A stretch of 64,000 nucleotides of DNA from NCBI RefSeq assembly GCF_000025625.1, contig NC_013922.1, positions 2,294,001-2,358,000 of the forward strand. The letters run 5' to 3'. Of this stretch, positions 15,833-24,888 are shown one piece after another (within the stretch, counting starts at the first letter, position 1; every line of letters starts with the position of its first letter). A model generated the notes under the pieces. The model did no database searches and was not told where the DNA came from. It worked only from the letters and a program-made list of their open reading frames with translations. A program made the position numbers and the translations under genes. This DNA comes from Natrialba magadii ATCC 43099 (GTDB lineage: Archaea; Halobacteriota; Halobacteria; Halobacteriales; Natrialbaceae).

Positions 15833-16927
15833 CTACTCGTCGTCCCAGTTCCAGCGGAACTGGCCGTCTCGCTGAACGACCTCGCCGTCGATTTCGAGCT
15901 GCGACTCCTCGCTCACGTCGGTAATCATGTCGACGTGGACCGCCGAATCGTTGCCCGTCTCTCCCTCCGGCAGGCAGGCGTCGTAGGCCCGGCCGAGCGC
16001 CAGGTGGATCGTATCGCCCATCTTCTCGTCGAAGAGGATGTTGTCCGTATAGCGGTCGATGCCGCGGTTCATCCCAATTCCGAGTTCGCCCAGGCGGCGC
16101 GCACCCTCGTCTGCGTCGAGAATGTCGCCAATGACGGCTTCGCCCTGGTCGGCGTCGTAGTCGACGACCTCACCGTCCTCGAACTCGAGTCGGACGTTCC
16201 GGACGGCCTCCCCGCGGAGCGTCATCGGCACGTCGAAGGTGACCTCGCCTTCGGTGGCGGCGGGCGCGGTGAAGACCTCGCCGCTCGGGAGGTTGTGTGA
16301 GTCGTAGGCGACCGAGGCGGCGCTGTTGACTGCCGTTCGGCCCTCGATACTCATCGTGAGGTCGGTTCCCTCGGAGACGAGTCGGACCTCGGAGCCCTCG
16401 TCGAGGAGGTCCTTCATGTTCGCCATCTCGTCGGCCAGTGACTCCCAGTCGCGCAGGATGGCGTCGTAGGCGAACTCCTGGTACTCCTCGTAGGCCATGT
16501 TAGCCTGCTGGGCGAGCGAGCGGTTGGGGTGGACGGTCGACACCCAGCGTGTATCGTAGCGCGCCTCGCGGATCTCGTCGCGAGCCTGGCGGTGTGCAGT
16601 ACGGGTCTCGCCGGGGACGTCTGCCGTCGCGCTCGTGTTCCGTCCGCCGCGAATCGAGAGGTAGACGTCCGTTTCCTCCATGAGCGCGCGTTCGTGACTC
16701 GGGTTCTCGTCGAACTCGTCGTCGTGGGCTCGGAGGTACGCGCGTGTGACCTCGCCGGAACTGTAGGTCGCGAGGAGGTTCGCGCCGCGCTCGCCGAGCT
16801 TCTCGGCGACAGCGACGGCGAGTTCGTGAGCGTCGGGACCGACAGAGAGAACGACGTTGTCGCCGGCCTCGACGCGGGCGCTCCAGTCTACCAGTACCTC
16901 CGCGTGCTCGCGAATGCGTTCGTCCAT
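15833..16927 (-). CDS. M29-family aminopeptidase
   Basis: A 364-residue thermophilic-aminopeptidase (M29) protein, releasing N-terminal residues in the cytoplasm with two metal ions. Visible are the N-terminal RIREHAEVLVDWSARVEAGD, the nucleotide-like AVAVAEKLGERGANLL, SHNLPSGEVFTAP carrying a metal-ligand Glu, LGELGIGMN, the metal His in EKMGDTIHLALG and the final SAVHVDMI. The length is slightly under the 400-residue norm of the family. The start at 16927 (MDERIREH) is the conserved one; 16951 is possible. The gene upstream on the same strand is the YhhQ-type transporter. Confidence 0.88.
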   Translation of the reverse strand: MDERIREHAEVLVDWSARVEAGDNVVLSVGPDAHELAVAVAEKLGERGANLLATYSSGEVTRAYLRAHDDEFDENPSHERALMEETDVYLSIRGGRNTSATADVPGETRTAHRQARDEIREARYDTRWVSTVHPNRSLAQQANMAYEEYQEFAYDAILRDWESLADEMANMKDLLDEGSEVRLVSEGTDLTMSIEGRTAVNSAASVAYDSHNLPSGEVFTAPAATEGEVTFDVPMTLRGEAVRNVRLEFEDGEVVDYDADQGEAVIGDILDADEGARRLGELGIGMNRGIDRYTDNILFDEKMGDTIHLALGRAYDACLPEGETGNDSAVHVDMITDVSEESQLEIDGEVVQRDGQFRWNWDDE

Positions 16928-17007
16928 ACCGGCACGTGTGAGTGGTTCCATAAAGTCGTCACCGTTTGGCTCCACGCAGCCCGGTGAGTCGACGGTCATG
17001 GGTACAG

Positions 17008-17787
17008 TCAGGTCGATGCTTCGGCCGCTGCGGAGTCGTTTCGCGAGCGGACGAACGAGACGACCGCGTAGACGACAGGTGTGTCGAGAATCGCAATCGC
17101 GAGCTTCAGCAGGTACTGTCCGATAATCAGGCCGATGACACCCTCGAAGCCGGGGTAGAAGCCGACGCCGAGGGTCAGCGGCGCGATCGCGAACGCGATC
17201 GAGACGAAGATCACCGTGTCGATCGCTTGACTGCTCGCCGTCGAGGCGATGTTTCGCAGCCAGAGCTTCTCGCGGCCGGTCCGATCTCTGATCCAGTGAA
17301 AGATGAGCACGTCCCAGTTCTGGCTGACGACGTAGGCGAGCAGACTCCCGATGACGATGTTCGTCGAGGCACCGAGTACGTTTTCGAACTCGCTCGCGAC
17401 TGCCGGATCCTGTGCCGGCGCGGCGATCGTCGACCAGACGAGCACGAGCACCACGAAGTTCAGCGCGAAGCCGACGTTGACGACGACCTGTGCCGCTCGC
17501 CGTCCGTACAGCTCAGCATAGCAGTCACTCGCCAGAAAGGTCAGCGCGTACGCGAGCGCTGCACCCGGCAACACGAGTTCCGCACCCGTCACTGGGAGTG
17601 CAACCGGCAGGGAGAACTCGAGTACCTTCGCGGCCGTCACCTGTGCGGTGACGAGTGCGGCGACGAAGAGGCCGATCAGCGAAACCTGCGGTATGGTGGG
17701 TGTTGGTGCCGGTGGCGATGGTGTTGCTCCCGACCGCTGCTCGTGTGTCGGGGTCGCTGCATCGTCGTTTCCCTGCTGGTGTTCCAT
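17008..17787 (-). CDS. Queuosine/archaeosine precursor transporter (YhhQ/VUT family)
   Basis: A 259-residue membrane protein of the VUT/YhhQ family (DUF165, COG1738), a vitamin-uptake-type transporter of deazapurine precursors such as preQ0. After a disordered 30-residue Pro/Thr-rich N-terminus come about six helices. Conserved signatures are FLASDCYAELYGRRAAQ and the following NIVIGSLLAYVVSQNWDVLIFHWIRDRTG, then WLRNIASTASSQAIDTVIF. In haloarchaea the likely purpose is supplying preQ0 for archaeosine in tRNA (inference from family). It is upstream of the aminopeptidase on the same strand, with about 80 nt between them. Confidence 0.85.
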   Translation of the reverse strand: MEHQQGNDDAATPTHEQRSGATPSPPAPTPTIPQVSLIGLFVAALVTAQVTAAKVLEFSLPVALPVTGAELVLPGAALAYALTFLASDCYAELYGRRAAQVVVNVGFALNFVVLVLVWSTIAAPAQDPAVASEFENVLGASTNIVIGSLLAYVVSQNWDVLIFHWIRDRTGREKLWLRNIASTASSQAIDTVIFVSIAFAIAPLTLGVGFYPGFEGVIGLIIGQYLLKLAIAILDTPVVYAVVSFVRSRNDSAAAEAST

Positions 17788-18186
17788 ACCCGCGGGCTCT
17801 CTGGCGAGTGATCCTAAACGATGCTATTCGCACGGCCCGCGGCTGGCGGCGACGACGAAGCGCGATCTGCCGCGGTGCGGACAGCCGCTCGACGATGGTG
17901 GGACGGGTTGCGAGCGCCAGCCGACAGTTGGGGTGAACCTACGTACCCGCTAATGAAGACATTCGATACCGAAGTCGTTCGGTACTGCCGCTAAGAACAA
18001 CTGTCTGTCGCCATCTCGGCACACGGCCCGAACATCATCGGCCTCTGGTCTGTTCAAATCGTTTTCGTGTTGCAACTCGAGTAGTGTCCGAAAACGCGCG
18101 TTAGATTGCCTGAAACTCCGTTCTATTGCCTGATACGCCATAGATAACAAATAGCCGCTGTCGTGGTGTGAGCGTATGGGTGAAAC

Positions 18187-18462
18187 ATGGACGATCTGAC
18201 CGGGTTCCAACGGGACCTCCTGTACGTCATTGCAGGAGCGGACCAGCCGTCCGGCCAAGATGTAAAGGACGAGATCGAGACATACTACAGCGCCGAGATC
18301 AACCACGGGCGGCTGTATCCCAATCTCGACACGCTCGTGAATAAAGAGCTCGTCGAGAAAGGAGAACTCGATCGACGAACAAACTACTACGCGATCAGTG
18401 ACGAGGGTCGACAACGAATCGAAGACCGACGAGAGTGGGAACGCCAGTACGTCGATGTTTGA
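18187..18462 (+). CDS. PadR-family transcriptional regulator
   Basis: A 91-residue stand-alone winged-helix protein of the PadR family: LTGFQRDLLYVIAG, then the DNA-contacting GRLYPNLDTLVNKELVEKGE and the beta-wing RRTNYYAISDEGRQ. It lacks the C-terminal dimerisation extension of full-length PadR, as is usual for haloarchaeal members. It is closely similar, almost position by position, to the regulator at 54689. It has no obvious partner gene: about 1 kb without genes follows. Confidence 0.88.
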   Translation: MDDLTGFQRDLLYVIAGADQPSGQDVKDEIETYYSAEINHGRLYPNLDTLVNKELVEKGELDRRTNYYAISDEGRQRIEDRREWERQYVDV

Positions 18463-19456
18463 GGGTGCGGTGAGTTGAGGGCCTGCGGGCCTGCATGCTT
18501 GCGGACTCCACCCAGACCAGGAGACCGACGCGGACGACCGCGGTAAGCCAGTGTCAGTGCCCGCAACCGAGCGACGATTACACTGATATCCTGCGTCAGC
18601 AGCCGACTCAAGACCGTGGGCGTCGCGCTAGTCTCGACTCTACGGTTCGTTCGTCGGTACCGTCGCTCCGATTAGCGACACTGCTGGATTATAGCGACCG
18701 GGAATTTCCGCTGATCTGGGTAGTCTCTGCCCATATCATGGCAATCTGTTGCCGTCGTTTCCGGCTTTTTCAACAGTGGCCCGTACTCGAAGTACCGAGG
18801 TCTTGGGTAGTTGCGTCAGATCCACGTCTCCGGCCTTTCACCTTCTGTCCTCTTCTGCTTCCTGTCGGTGCGAGCGATACCGTTTCCCATGCAATGCCAC
18901 TGTCGGTACCGTACCGGGTATAAGATCTGGCGCTGGTGGTTCGACAGTGGGGTTATCTGGAGATGTCGGAGGTTACGGTGGCTGTGTGCGGTTGGCCAGA
19001 GCTGTGGCTGTGGCTGTAGTTGTAGTTGTGGCTGTGGGTGTCGCCGTAGCTTTTGAACTGACCTGTCGTGTGGAGATCGCGTAGTGTCCGGGCGGCCGGT
19101 AGGTGGTGGCGGTGGTAAACTGTTGCCGACCCGGACAGTTTCCTCTTCCGTGTGAGGGATTATTAAACCAACTGTCTTGTGTGCATCGTTGATACAGATA
19201 GAACAAGCCCACAGGCATCGTAGCCACTGATCGGCAGTGCGTATCCGACCGAGGGCACCGCGGTTCGAAGCGGACGTGATGAGCGCGGAACCCAGACAGT
19301 GTGTTCGGTGTGCAAACAGTTTCAGTTGCTACACGAACTCACGGAGAAAGCCCGCGACTTCAATCGTGAGCGGATGTCAAGATAGCTGGTTCGGTCTGCC
19401 ATGGGATGTGATACTGTGGGACAAACTTATTGACGGGTGCGGACGTATCTCTGGGC
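18463..19456. other. Long gene-poor interval
   Basis: Nearly 1 kb without a convincing gene. All reading frames here are short and rich in Arg, Ser or Pro, unlike haloarchaeal proteins. It holds a hexamer microsatellite of GTGGCT/GTAGTT type at about 19000-19041 and an 8-bp inverted repeat TGTCCGGG/CCCGGACA (19085-19092 with 19130-19137). The last 40 nt carry the trkA promoter. A decayed gene or an unrecognised RNA is possible. Confidence 0.5.
19424..19432 (+). promoter_or_regulatory. TATA-like element of trkA
   Basis: The AAACTTATT run is centred about 29 nt upstream of the ATG at 19457. It supports that start over an in-frame upstream codon at 19430. Confidence 0.4.
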
Positions 19457-20167
19457 ATGCGGTTCGTGATTATCAGCGCTGGCAGGGTCGGCCTTCGGAC
19501 GGCGCGCGTCCTGCGCGAAGAAGGCCACGATGTGACGATCATCGAACGTGACGAGGCGAAAGTCCGGCGCGCTCGGACCCAGTCGTTCACTGTCATTGAC
19601 GGCGACGGCTCTCGTGAAGCAGTTCTCGAGGAAGCAGGGGTTGCGGATGCCGATGCGGTCGGTGCGCTGACAGGCGATCTGAACGTCAACTTCACTGCCT
19701 GCATGATCGCCAAGCATCACGGCTGTCGGACGGTCATGCGTATCGACGAAGCCTACCGCGAGGGAATCTACCGCAAGTATGCAGAGGAAGTCGACGAGGT
19801 GATCTACCCCGAACGACTCGGTGCGATCGGTGCGAAGAACGCCCTCCTCGGCGGCACGATCCGCGCGATTGCGGATATCGCCCAGCACCTCCAGATCGTC
19901 GAACTGACGATCACCGACGAGGCACCCGTCAACGGCTACACCATCAGCGAGTTGCAACTGCCTGCTGACGCGACCGTCCTCGCGTTCGGGAAGGACGAAC
20001 AGCCACTCGAGATTCCCTCCGAGGACGAGTCGCTCGAGGTCGGCGACCGACTCGTCGTGCTCGCCGATTTCGACGTGTTGAGCGAGGTCAGGCAGCTGCT
20101 GGTCGGTGATGGATCGAACGAGACGACGACGATTGACGCGGATACTACGACCGGAGGACTCAACTAA
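19457..20167 (+). CDS. trkA: TrkA-type K+ uptake regulator (RCK domains)
   Basis: A 236-residue cytoplasmic regulatory subunit for Trk/Ktr potassium transporters, which are central to haloarchaeal salt-in osmoregulation. The RCK_N Rossmann fold begins FVIISAGRVGLRTARVLREEGHDV with the acidic end of strand 2 (ERDE) typical of NAD(H) binding, then DGDGS and GDLNVNFTACMIAKHHG. The RCK_C domain follows (about 140-225: LTITDEAPVNGYTISELQLP, LEVGDRLVVLAD). The stop codon overlaps the next gene's ATG by one base. The membrane TrkH partner is not in the window. Confidence 0.88.
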   Translation: MRFVIISAGRVGLRTARVLREEGHDVTIIERDEAKVRRARTQSFTVIDGDGSREAVLEEAGVADADAVGALTGDLNVNFTACMIAKHHGCRTVMRIDEAYREGIYRKYAEEVDEVIYPERLGAIGAKNALLGGTIRAIADIAQHLQIVELTITDEAPVNGYTISELQLPADATVLAFGKDEQPLEIPSEDESLEVGDRLVVLADFDVLSEVRQLLVGDGSNETTTIDADTTTGGLN

Positions 20168-20397
20168 TGGTTACTGCATTCGTTATGATCAAAGCGAACA
20201 CCGGTGAGGCGGATCGACTGCGAACAGACATCACGGAACTCGACGGCGTCGAGTCGGCACATATCGTCGCCGGCGATGTCGACCTCATCGCCAAAGCGAT
20301 GGTCGACACACCGGCCGCAGTCAAGGAAATCGCAGCGACACAGATTCAGGGAATCGAAGGCGTCGAGGACACGCAGACGTATATCGCGATGGACTGA
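20167..20397 (+). CDS. Stand-alone Lrp/AsnC ligand-binding (RAM) domain protein
   Basis: A 76-residue protein consisting only of the RAM effector domain of Lrp/AsnC regulators (AFVMIKANTGEADRLRTDITELDGV, then AHIVAGDVDLIAKAM and VEDTQTYIAMD). It has no DNA-binding helix. Such domains form rings that bind amino acids. It is translationally coupled to trkA (one-base stop/start overlap), suggesting that it modulates potassium transport rather than transcription; this is inference from linkage. Confidence 0.88.
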   Translation: MVTAFVMIKANTGEADRLRTDITELDGVESAHIVAGDVDLIAKAMVDTPAAVKEIAATQIQGIEGVEDTQTYIAMD

Positions 20398-20481
20398 TCC
20401 GCTTTCCCGAGCGCAACGGAGCGCGTTGTCCAACCGGTGTCCGCTCGTCTACGGCCCGCGATCTGACCGCTTATCGGCCCC

Positions 20482-21048
20482 TCACAGCGGAACGTTTCCG
20501 TTCCCCTGGCCGTCCTCGCGTCCCTGCTCCGTTCCGGACGCCCCATCGGCCGCCTGCTGTCCGCGACTCTGTGCACTCTCTAACAGCGTCGCCGCCGGCC
20601 CCTCGTACTCGTAGCCGGGAATAATCCCCTGGGCGTACGTCCCCTCGACGTACTCGATCAACGCCTTCGCATCCGCGACTCCGTTGGCCGCATCCCACGC
20701 GGTGAACTCGAGTACCACCGTCACCGTCTCGTCGTGTCGCTCGACCTGCGGCTCTTCGTGAGTGTCCGTCTGTGTGACGGTGAAGACATCTTCGAGTCGC
20801 CGTTCCAGTGTCTCGAACCAGCCGTCTTCGACGACGGGAGCGACGGTTTCGTCTGCGACGGCGGCGTCGAGGGTTGGGAGTGTGACCTCGACGGAGACGT
20901 ATCCGTCGCGCGGTTCCGGGGCGTCGGTTGCAGTGACGTGTGCGTCGAATTCAGTGGTGGTGAGTGCGTATTGTTCGCCGTTATCGGTCGGCTCGAAGGC
21001 GTCGTGTGCGCCGAGTTCGCGGTCGACGGCGTCGGGGAGCGATGTCAT
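20482..21048 (-). CDS. DUF5813 family protein
   Basis: A 188-residue acidic protein. The run VDRELGAHDAFEP, YALTTTEFDAHVTA, VSVEVTLPTLDAAV, VVEDGWFETLERRLEDVF and ALIEYVEGTYAQGIIPGYEYEGP matches haloarchaeal DUF5813 as I recall it. An alpha/beta fold is likely, with no catalytic residues known. The last 35 residues (Gln/Gly-rich) are likely disordered. It is convergent with the trkA operon. Confidence 0.8.
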   Translation of the reverse strand: MTSLPDAVDRELGAHDAFEPTDNGEQYALTTTEFDAHVTATDAPEPRDGYVSVEVTLPTLDAAVADETVAPVVEDGWFETLERRLEDVFTVTQTDTHEEPQVERHDETVTVVLEFTAWDAANGVADAKALIEYVEGTYAQGIIPGYEYEGPAATLLESAQSRGQQAADGASGTEQGREDGQGNGNVPL

Positions 21049-21355
21049 CGTGGTTCAAACGACGGTCGTTGACGAAAAGGGTGTTACGTTCGGTGTGCTG
21101 TGGGCGACTGCTGTGACGGCCCGCCCACAGTACCCCCTCAGCACAGACGACATACCGCGCGGGAATTCCCGATCCGTTTCCTCGACCGGTGCTGTCACGA
21201 ATGTGAACCAGCCGGTTGGCTCCGAGAGTCACCGATAGGGAACTGTTACAGACACCAATCGCAAGCAGGTGCGGGGCTGTTTCACGATGTCAGCCATCGA
21301 TTACCCGTGGAAACGACGTGCATTACTACAACCGATACCGACGTGTTTCGTTGGC
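21049..21355. other. Intergenic region, nothing recognised
   Basis: This lies between the DUF5813 start and a possible small acidic gene. No RNA gene, repeat or reading frame with haloarchaeal character stands out. Confidence 0.35.
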
Positions 21356-21607
21356 ATGGATCTCGATAGATACGCTGCTGAACGTCGCCGCTTTGCACGC
21401 CTCCTCGGAACTGATGGTGATCTCGGTTCTGGCCTCCCGATCGGTGCTGTCTCAGACCAGCGTCCGTCTCCTGCCCGCGACGACGACAGCGACGATTCGA
21501 CACCCCGTTCGCACGCGCCGGCTGCCGACGACGAAACAGACGACAGTTCGGACGAACGTACACGTGACGCGTCCGAGTCGCGTTCGTACTCGAGTACCGA
21601 GCAGTAG
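21356..21607 (+). CDS. Possible small acidic protein
   Basis: An 83-residue frame beginning MDLDRYAAERRRFARLLGTDGD and ending in a Ser/Asp/Glu-rich tail. The acidic composition and an N-terminal amphipathic helix look like a genuine haloarchaeal protein, but no family is recognised and an in-frame ATG lies upstream at 21287. The antisense frames are far less protein-like. Confidence 0.35.
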   Translation: MDLDRYAAERRRFARLLGTDGDLGSGLPIGAVSDQRPSPARDDDSDDSTPRSHAPAADDETDDSSDERTRDASESRSYSSTEQ

Positions 21608-21681
21608 CTACTGGAGCCGAGCGACGGCCGCTAGGTGAAGGATTTCTTTTTACCAGTTGTGGCGGACACGGGTAGCGTGGC

Positions 21682-22074
21682 CTACGCCGAGTCGTCGACG
21701 TCACTGAGAACCGTATCGAGTGCCGTCGCAACTTCTTCGAAATCTTTCAGGGTGAGGCCGTCGGTCGTGATGATGACGCCTTTTCGCTCGGTGGTGACCC
21801 GGAGTAGAAAGCCGTTGTCGAAGACGCGGATGGTGTAGTTGTACTCGCCGAGTTCGGACCGCTCGTAGGCGGTCTGGACGGTTTTGAAGCCGCGCCACTC
21901 GTGGCCGATGAACGTCGAGAGGTCGGCGTCGCGCTCGAGGTCCTCGCGGAGATAGAGCTGTTCGTAGTCGTCGCGGGTGAAGTAGGTGACCGACCGGAGA
22001 CTGTCGCCGATCGCGGTTCGACAGGTCGTGATAATCCGTTCTGCAGCCGCGGACGTGAGGAGCCCCGTGGTCAT
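21682..22074 (-). CDS. Haloarchaeal DUF7522-like protein
   Basis: A 130-residue protein with the order AAERIITTCRTAIGDSLRSVTYF, YEQLYLREDLERDADLSTF, ELGEYNYTIRVFDNGFLLRV and ITTDGLTLKDFEEVATAL. I recall this layout in a haloarchaeal family named DUF7522, often found in several copies per genome. It is probably a small alpha/beta fold of unknown function. The start at 22074 gives the conserved N-terminal helix; the longer frame reads through unrelated sequence. Confidence 0.65.
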   Translation of the reverse strand: MTTGLLTSAAAERIITTCRTAIGDSLRSVTYFTRDDYEQLYLREDLERDADLSTFIGHEWRGFKTVQTAYERSELGEYNYTIRVFDNGFLLRVTTERKGVIITTDGLTLKDFEEVATALDTVLSDVDDSA

Positions 22075-22207
22075 ACTACCCGGTACCTCAACCTCGGATA
22101 CCTTAACAGCGGTGGACACGGAAGCCGTGAGAACGGAGTCATCGGTAAGGCCAGGAGAACAGCGTACCATCCCAGGCGCTGTTCGTGACGAGGTTTCGAG
22201 CACCCAA

Positions 22208-23335
22208 TTAGTCGAGATGCGACCAGATACGTGTTTGCAACTCGGTGGAGGCGTACAGGTCCCAGTGGGGCGACAACCGGAGTGCTGCGGTTGCGTCTCT
22301 CGTTCGATTGTCGCCACGGTCGTCTCGCGTATCAGCTTCGAGCCACCTAGCGATGATCGCAAGGACAGTTGGAGCCAGGTCAGGATCGATCCCGCAATCG
22401 AACGATCCGACGGTTGGCCCTTCCTGGGCGGCAATGGCCCGTTCGACTGCCTCGTCGGACCTCGCCGATCCGTCGGCGGTAAGATACGGGTTCAAGACGT
22501 GACCGGCCAGCGCCTTGAGCGCGTTCCCACGCAACACGGTCGGTTCGGTCGAGTCCTCGATTGCCTCGAAGAGGAATTCCCGATCGGCCGCATCGAACGG
22601 CTCTTGAACGACGTTTTGGGCCACACCAGTCGAGGGGTTCTTGATCACGTTGTACGTGTGACGTTCCCAGCATTCTTTTGCCGCGCGCAGACGCACACCT
22701 TTGTCCCCTGCGCGGACGAGAAGAGCGACATCTGCTCGGCGAATGACTGTATCGATATTGGATCGAGTCCCGCCCCTGAACCCGTGCTCCCGGTAGATGT
22801 TGGCGACGACATCCGTCGCGTGGTGTTCCGGTGAGCCGTCGTACTCCTCACGGAGCGACAGCGTTCGGCCGTCTCGTTCGTACAACCGTCCGACTGTCCC
22901 GTCTTCGGGGTCGAACTCGAGAGTGAGCAGTCGGTCGATACCCTCTGGAGGCACATCGAGCACCGGCCTGGGATCGAACACCATCTGATCGGGTTCGGAA
23001 ATCATCTTCTGACCGGTTTTCACGACGAGGTTTCCACACGTTGACGAGATGGTTACCTGTCCGAGACATGCTCGGAGTTCGTTTCGGAGCGTAAACGTAT
23101 CACTATTCTCACCACCCGATTCGTCTGATTTCACGTCCTTGACACACCCCGAACCCGGTAATAGCTGTCCAACTTCCGTGGCCAGATCTCGGAGCCAACC
23201 CGGCTTCGAATCTGGTTCGCTGGAAGCTGCCAGACCGTACGATGTGGCATCTTCAAGCACCGAGTCAGTACCGTCTTCGCGCGGCAGTTCGACCGTTACC
23301 GTCGTCCACCGCTCCATCCTGTTTGTCGAACCCAT
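22208..23335 (-). CDS. Hypothetical protein, 375 residues
   Basis: Not recognised. It has an N-terminal region starting ERWTTVTVELPRED, a beta-rich middle (about 75-165: RACLGQVTISSTCGNLVVKTG) and a helical C-terminal half with repeated two-helix units (LFEAIEDSTEPTVLRGNALKALAGHV, DEAVERAIAAQ, APTVLAIIARWLEA), suggestive of HEAT-like repeats. There are no catalytic motifs and no membrane segment. It has slightly fewer acidic residues than its neighbours. A strong TATA box precedes it. GTG at 23344 or ATG at 23317 are alternative starts. Confidence 0.6.
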   Translation of the reverse strand: MGSTNRMERWTTVTVELPREDGTDSVLEDATSYGLAASSEPDSKPGWLRDLATEVGQLLPGSGCVKDVKSDESGGENSDTFTLRNELRACLGQVTISSTCGNLVVKTGQKMISEPDQMVFDPRPVLDVPPEGIDRLLTLEFDPEDGTVGRLYERDGRTLSLREEYDGSPEHHATDVVANIYREHGFRGGTRSNIDTVIRRADVALLVRAGDKGVRLRAAKECWERHTYNVIKNPSTGVAQNVVQEPFDAADREFLFEAIEDSTEPTVLRGNALKALAGHVLNPYLTADGSARSDEAVERAIAAQEGPTVGSFDCGIDPDLAPTVLAIIARWLEADTRDDRGDNRTRDATAALRLSPHWDLYASTELQTRIWSHLD

Positions 23336-23360
23336 TCTCTTCACACTTCGTTGTGTGCAT

Positions 23361-23378
23361 TATTATATGAATATAATG
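23361..23378 (-). promoter_or_regulatory. AT-rich TATA box of the 375-residue hypothetical gene
   Basis: The minus strand reads TTATATTCATATAATA, the most AT-rich promoter-like block in this part of the window. It is centred about 35 nt upstream of the ATG at 23335. Confidence 0.45.
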
Positions 23379-23410
23379 GTGTCCACCGCTGACGACATTC
23401 AACTCGGTAG

Positions 23411-24697
23411 CTAGATCGACTCGATCGCCTGCTCCAGATCCGCGATGATGTCGTCGACGTCCTCGATCCCGACCGAAATGCGCACGAGATCGTCAGTCGT
23501 CCCGCTCGCCAGTTTCTCCTCTTCGGTCAACTGCTGATGGGTCGTGCTCGCCGGATGGATGATCAGCGACTTCGCGTCGCCGACGTTCGCCAGCAGGCTG
23601 AACAGCTCGACCTCGTTGCAAACCGTCTCCGCGGCGTCGTAACCCCCTTCGAGACCGAAGGTGATCATGCCGCCGTAGCCGCCCTCGAGGTACTTCGTCG
23701 CGTTCTCGTGGGTCTCGTGGCTCTCGAGTCCAGGGTAGTTCACCCAGGAGACATCGGTGTGATCCTCGAGGTACTCCGCGACGGCCATGGCGTTCTCTGA
23801 GTGTTTTTCCATTCGCAGCGGAAGGGACTCGAGTTTCTGGAGCGTGACCCAGGCGTCGAACGGTGATTGCTGGTTGCCAAGGTCGCGAAGCCCGCGGGTG
23901 CGTGCGGCGATCGCGAAGGCCTGCGCGCCGAACGTCTCGGAGAAGTTGATGCCGTGATAGGCCGGATTCGGCTCGGCCAGTTCGGGGTAGTCGCCCTCGT
24001 CCCAGGGGAACGAGCCGCCGTCGACGAGGATGCCGCCGACCGTCGAGCCCGCACCGTGGATCCACTTCGTCGTCGAGTTCCAGACGAGGTCCGCGCCGTG
24101 CTCGAGTGGCCGGCACAGGTAGGGTGTCGCGAACGTGTTATCGACGAACAGCGGGACGTCGTGTTCGTGCGCGATATCGGCAATCCGCTCGATGTCCGGG
24201 GTAACAAGTGCGGGGTTGCCGATCGTTTCGAGGTGAACGAACGCGGTGTCGTCGTCGATCGCCTCGCCGTAGGCGTCGTAGTCGAGCGTGTCGACGAACT
24301 TTGTCTCGATACCGCGCTTTGCGACGGTGTGTGTGAGGTAGGTGTACGTTCCGCCGTACAGCGAGGCAGACGAGACGATGTTGTCGCCGACCTCCGCGAG
24401 GATGAACGTCGCCAGGTCGAACGCGGCCATCCCCGAGGAGGTGGCGAGCGCGCCGACGCCGCCCTCGAGTTCGGCGATACGCTCCTCTAGCATTGCGTTC
24501 GTCGGGTTCATGATCCGCGAGTAGATGTTGCCGAACTCCTCGAGTCCGAACAGCGCCGCAGCATGGTCCGTGTCCTCGAACTCGTAAGACGTCGTCTGGT
24601 ACAGTGGTGGCGCACGCGCGCCTGTCGTCGGATCTGACTCCTGGCCGGCGTGGATACTGCTCGTCGCGAACTGCCGTTCGTTGCTGTCGTCTCCCAT
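23411..24697 (-). CDS. metY: O-acetylhomoserine sulfhydrylase (MetY)
   Basis: A 428-residue PLP enzyme of the Cys/Met metabolism family that condenses O-acetylhomoserine with sulfide to homocysteine. Visible are SSIHAGQESDPTTGARAPPLYQTTSY, the substrate loop YSRIMNPTNAMLEERIAELEGG, the PLP phosphate site TSSGMAA, the cofactor Asp in VDNTFATPYL and the Schiff-base Lys in WNSTTKWIHGAG. The length and the RTRGLRDLG segment fit MetY rather than cystathionine gamma-synthase. The usual partner metX is not adjacent. A TATA-like CTTTAC lies upstream of the start. Confidence 0.92.
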   Translation of the reverse strand: MGDDSNERQFATSSIHAGQESDPTTGARAPPLYQTTSYEFEDTDHAAALFGLEEFGNIYSRIMNPTNAMLEERIAELEGGVGALATSSGMAAFDLATFILAEVGDNIVSSASLYGGTYTYLTHTVAKRGIETKFVDTLDYDAYGEAIDDDTAFVHLETIGNPALVTPDIERIADIAHEHDVPLFVDNTFATPYLCRPLEHGADLVWNSTTKWIHGAGSTVGGILVDGGSFPWDEGDYPELAEPNPAYHGINFSETFGAQAFAIAARTRGLRDLGNQQSPFDAWVTLQKLESLPLRMEKHSENAMAVAEYLEDHTDVSWVNYPGLESHETHENATKYLEGGYGGMITFGLEGGYDAAETVCNEVELFSLLANVGDAKSLIIHPASTTHQQLTEEEKLASGTTDDLVRISVGIEDVDDIIADLEQAIESI

Positions 24698-24888
24698 AGG
24701 AGAACCTCACAGCGAGCAGACGTAAAGCTGGGAGTAGCTGCAATATCGGTCGACATAGATGACAGTTGCCACCGACACTCGACATTCGACACCCGACTGA
24801 AACCCCACAATCAAAACTCGAGTACCCCACAGCGAGGTCACAAGCGTGGCGCACAGTTTCAAGTGCGCAGTCGCGAATGACTCGGCTG

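Noticed and set aside
18495-18923. 142-codon plus frame after the PadR gene
   Set aside because: Arg/Pro/Ser/Cys-rich with no acidic bias; codon use unlike neighbours.
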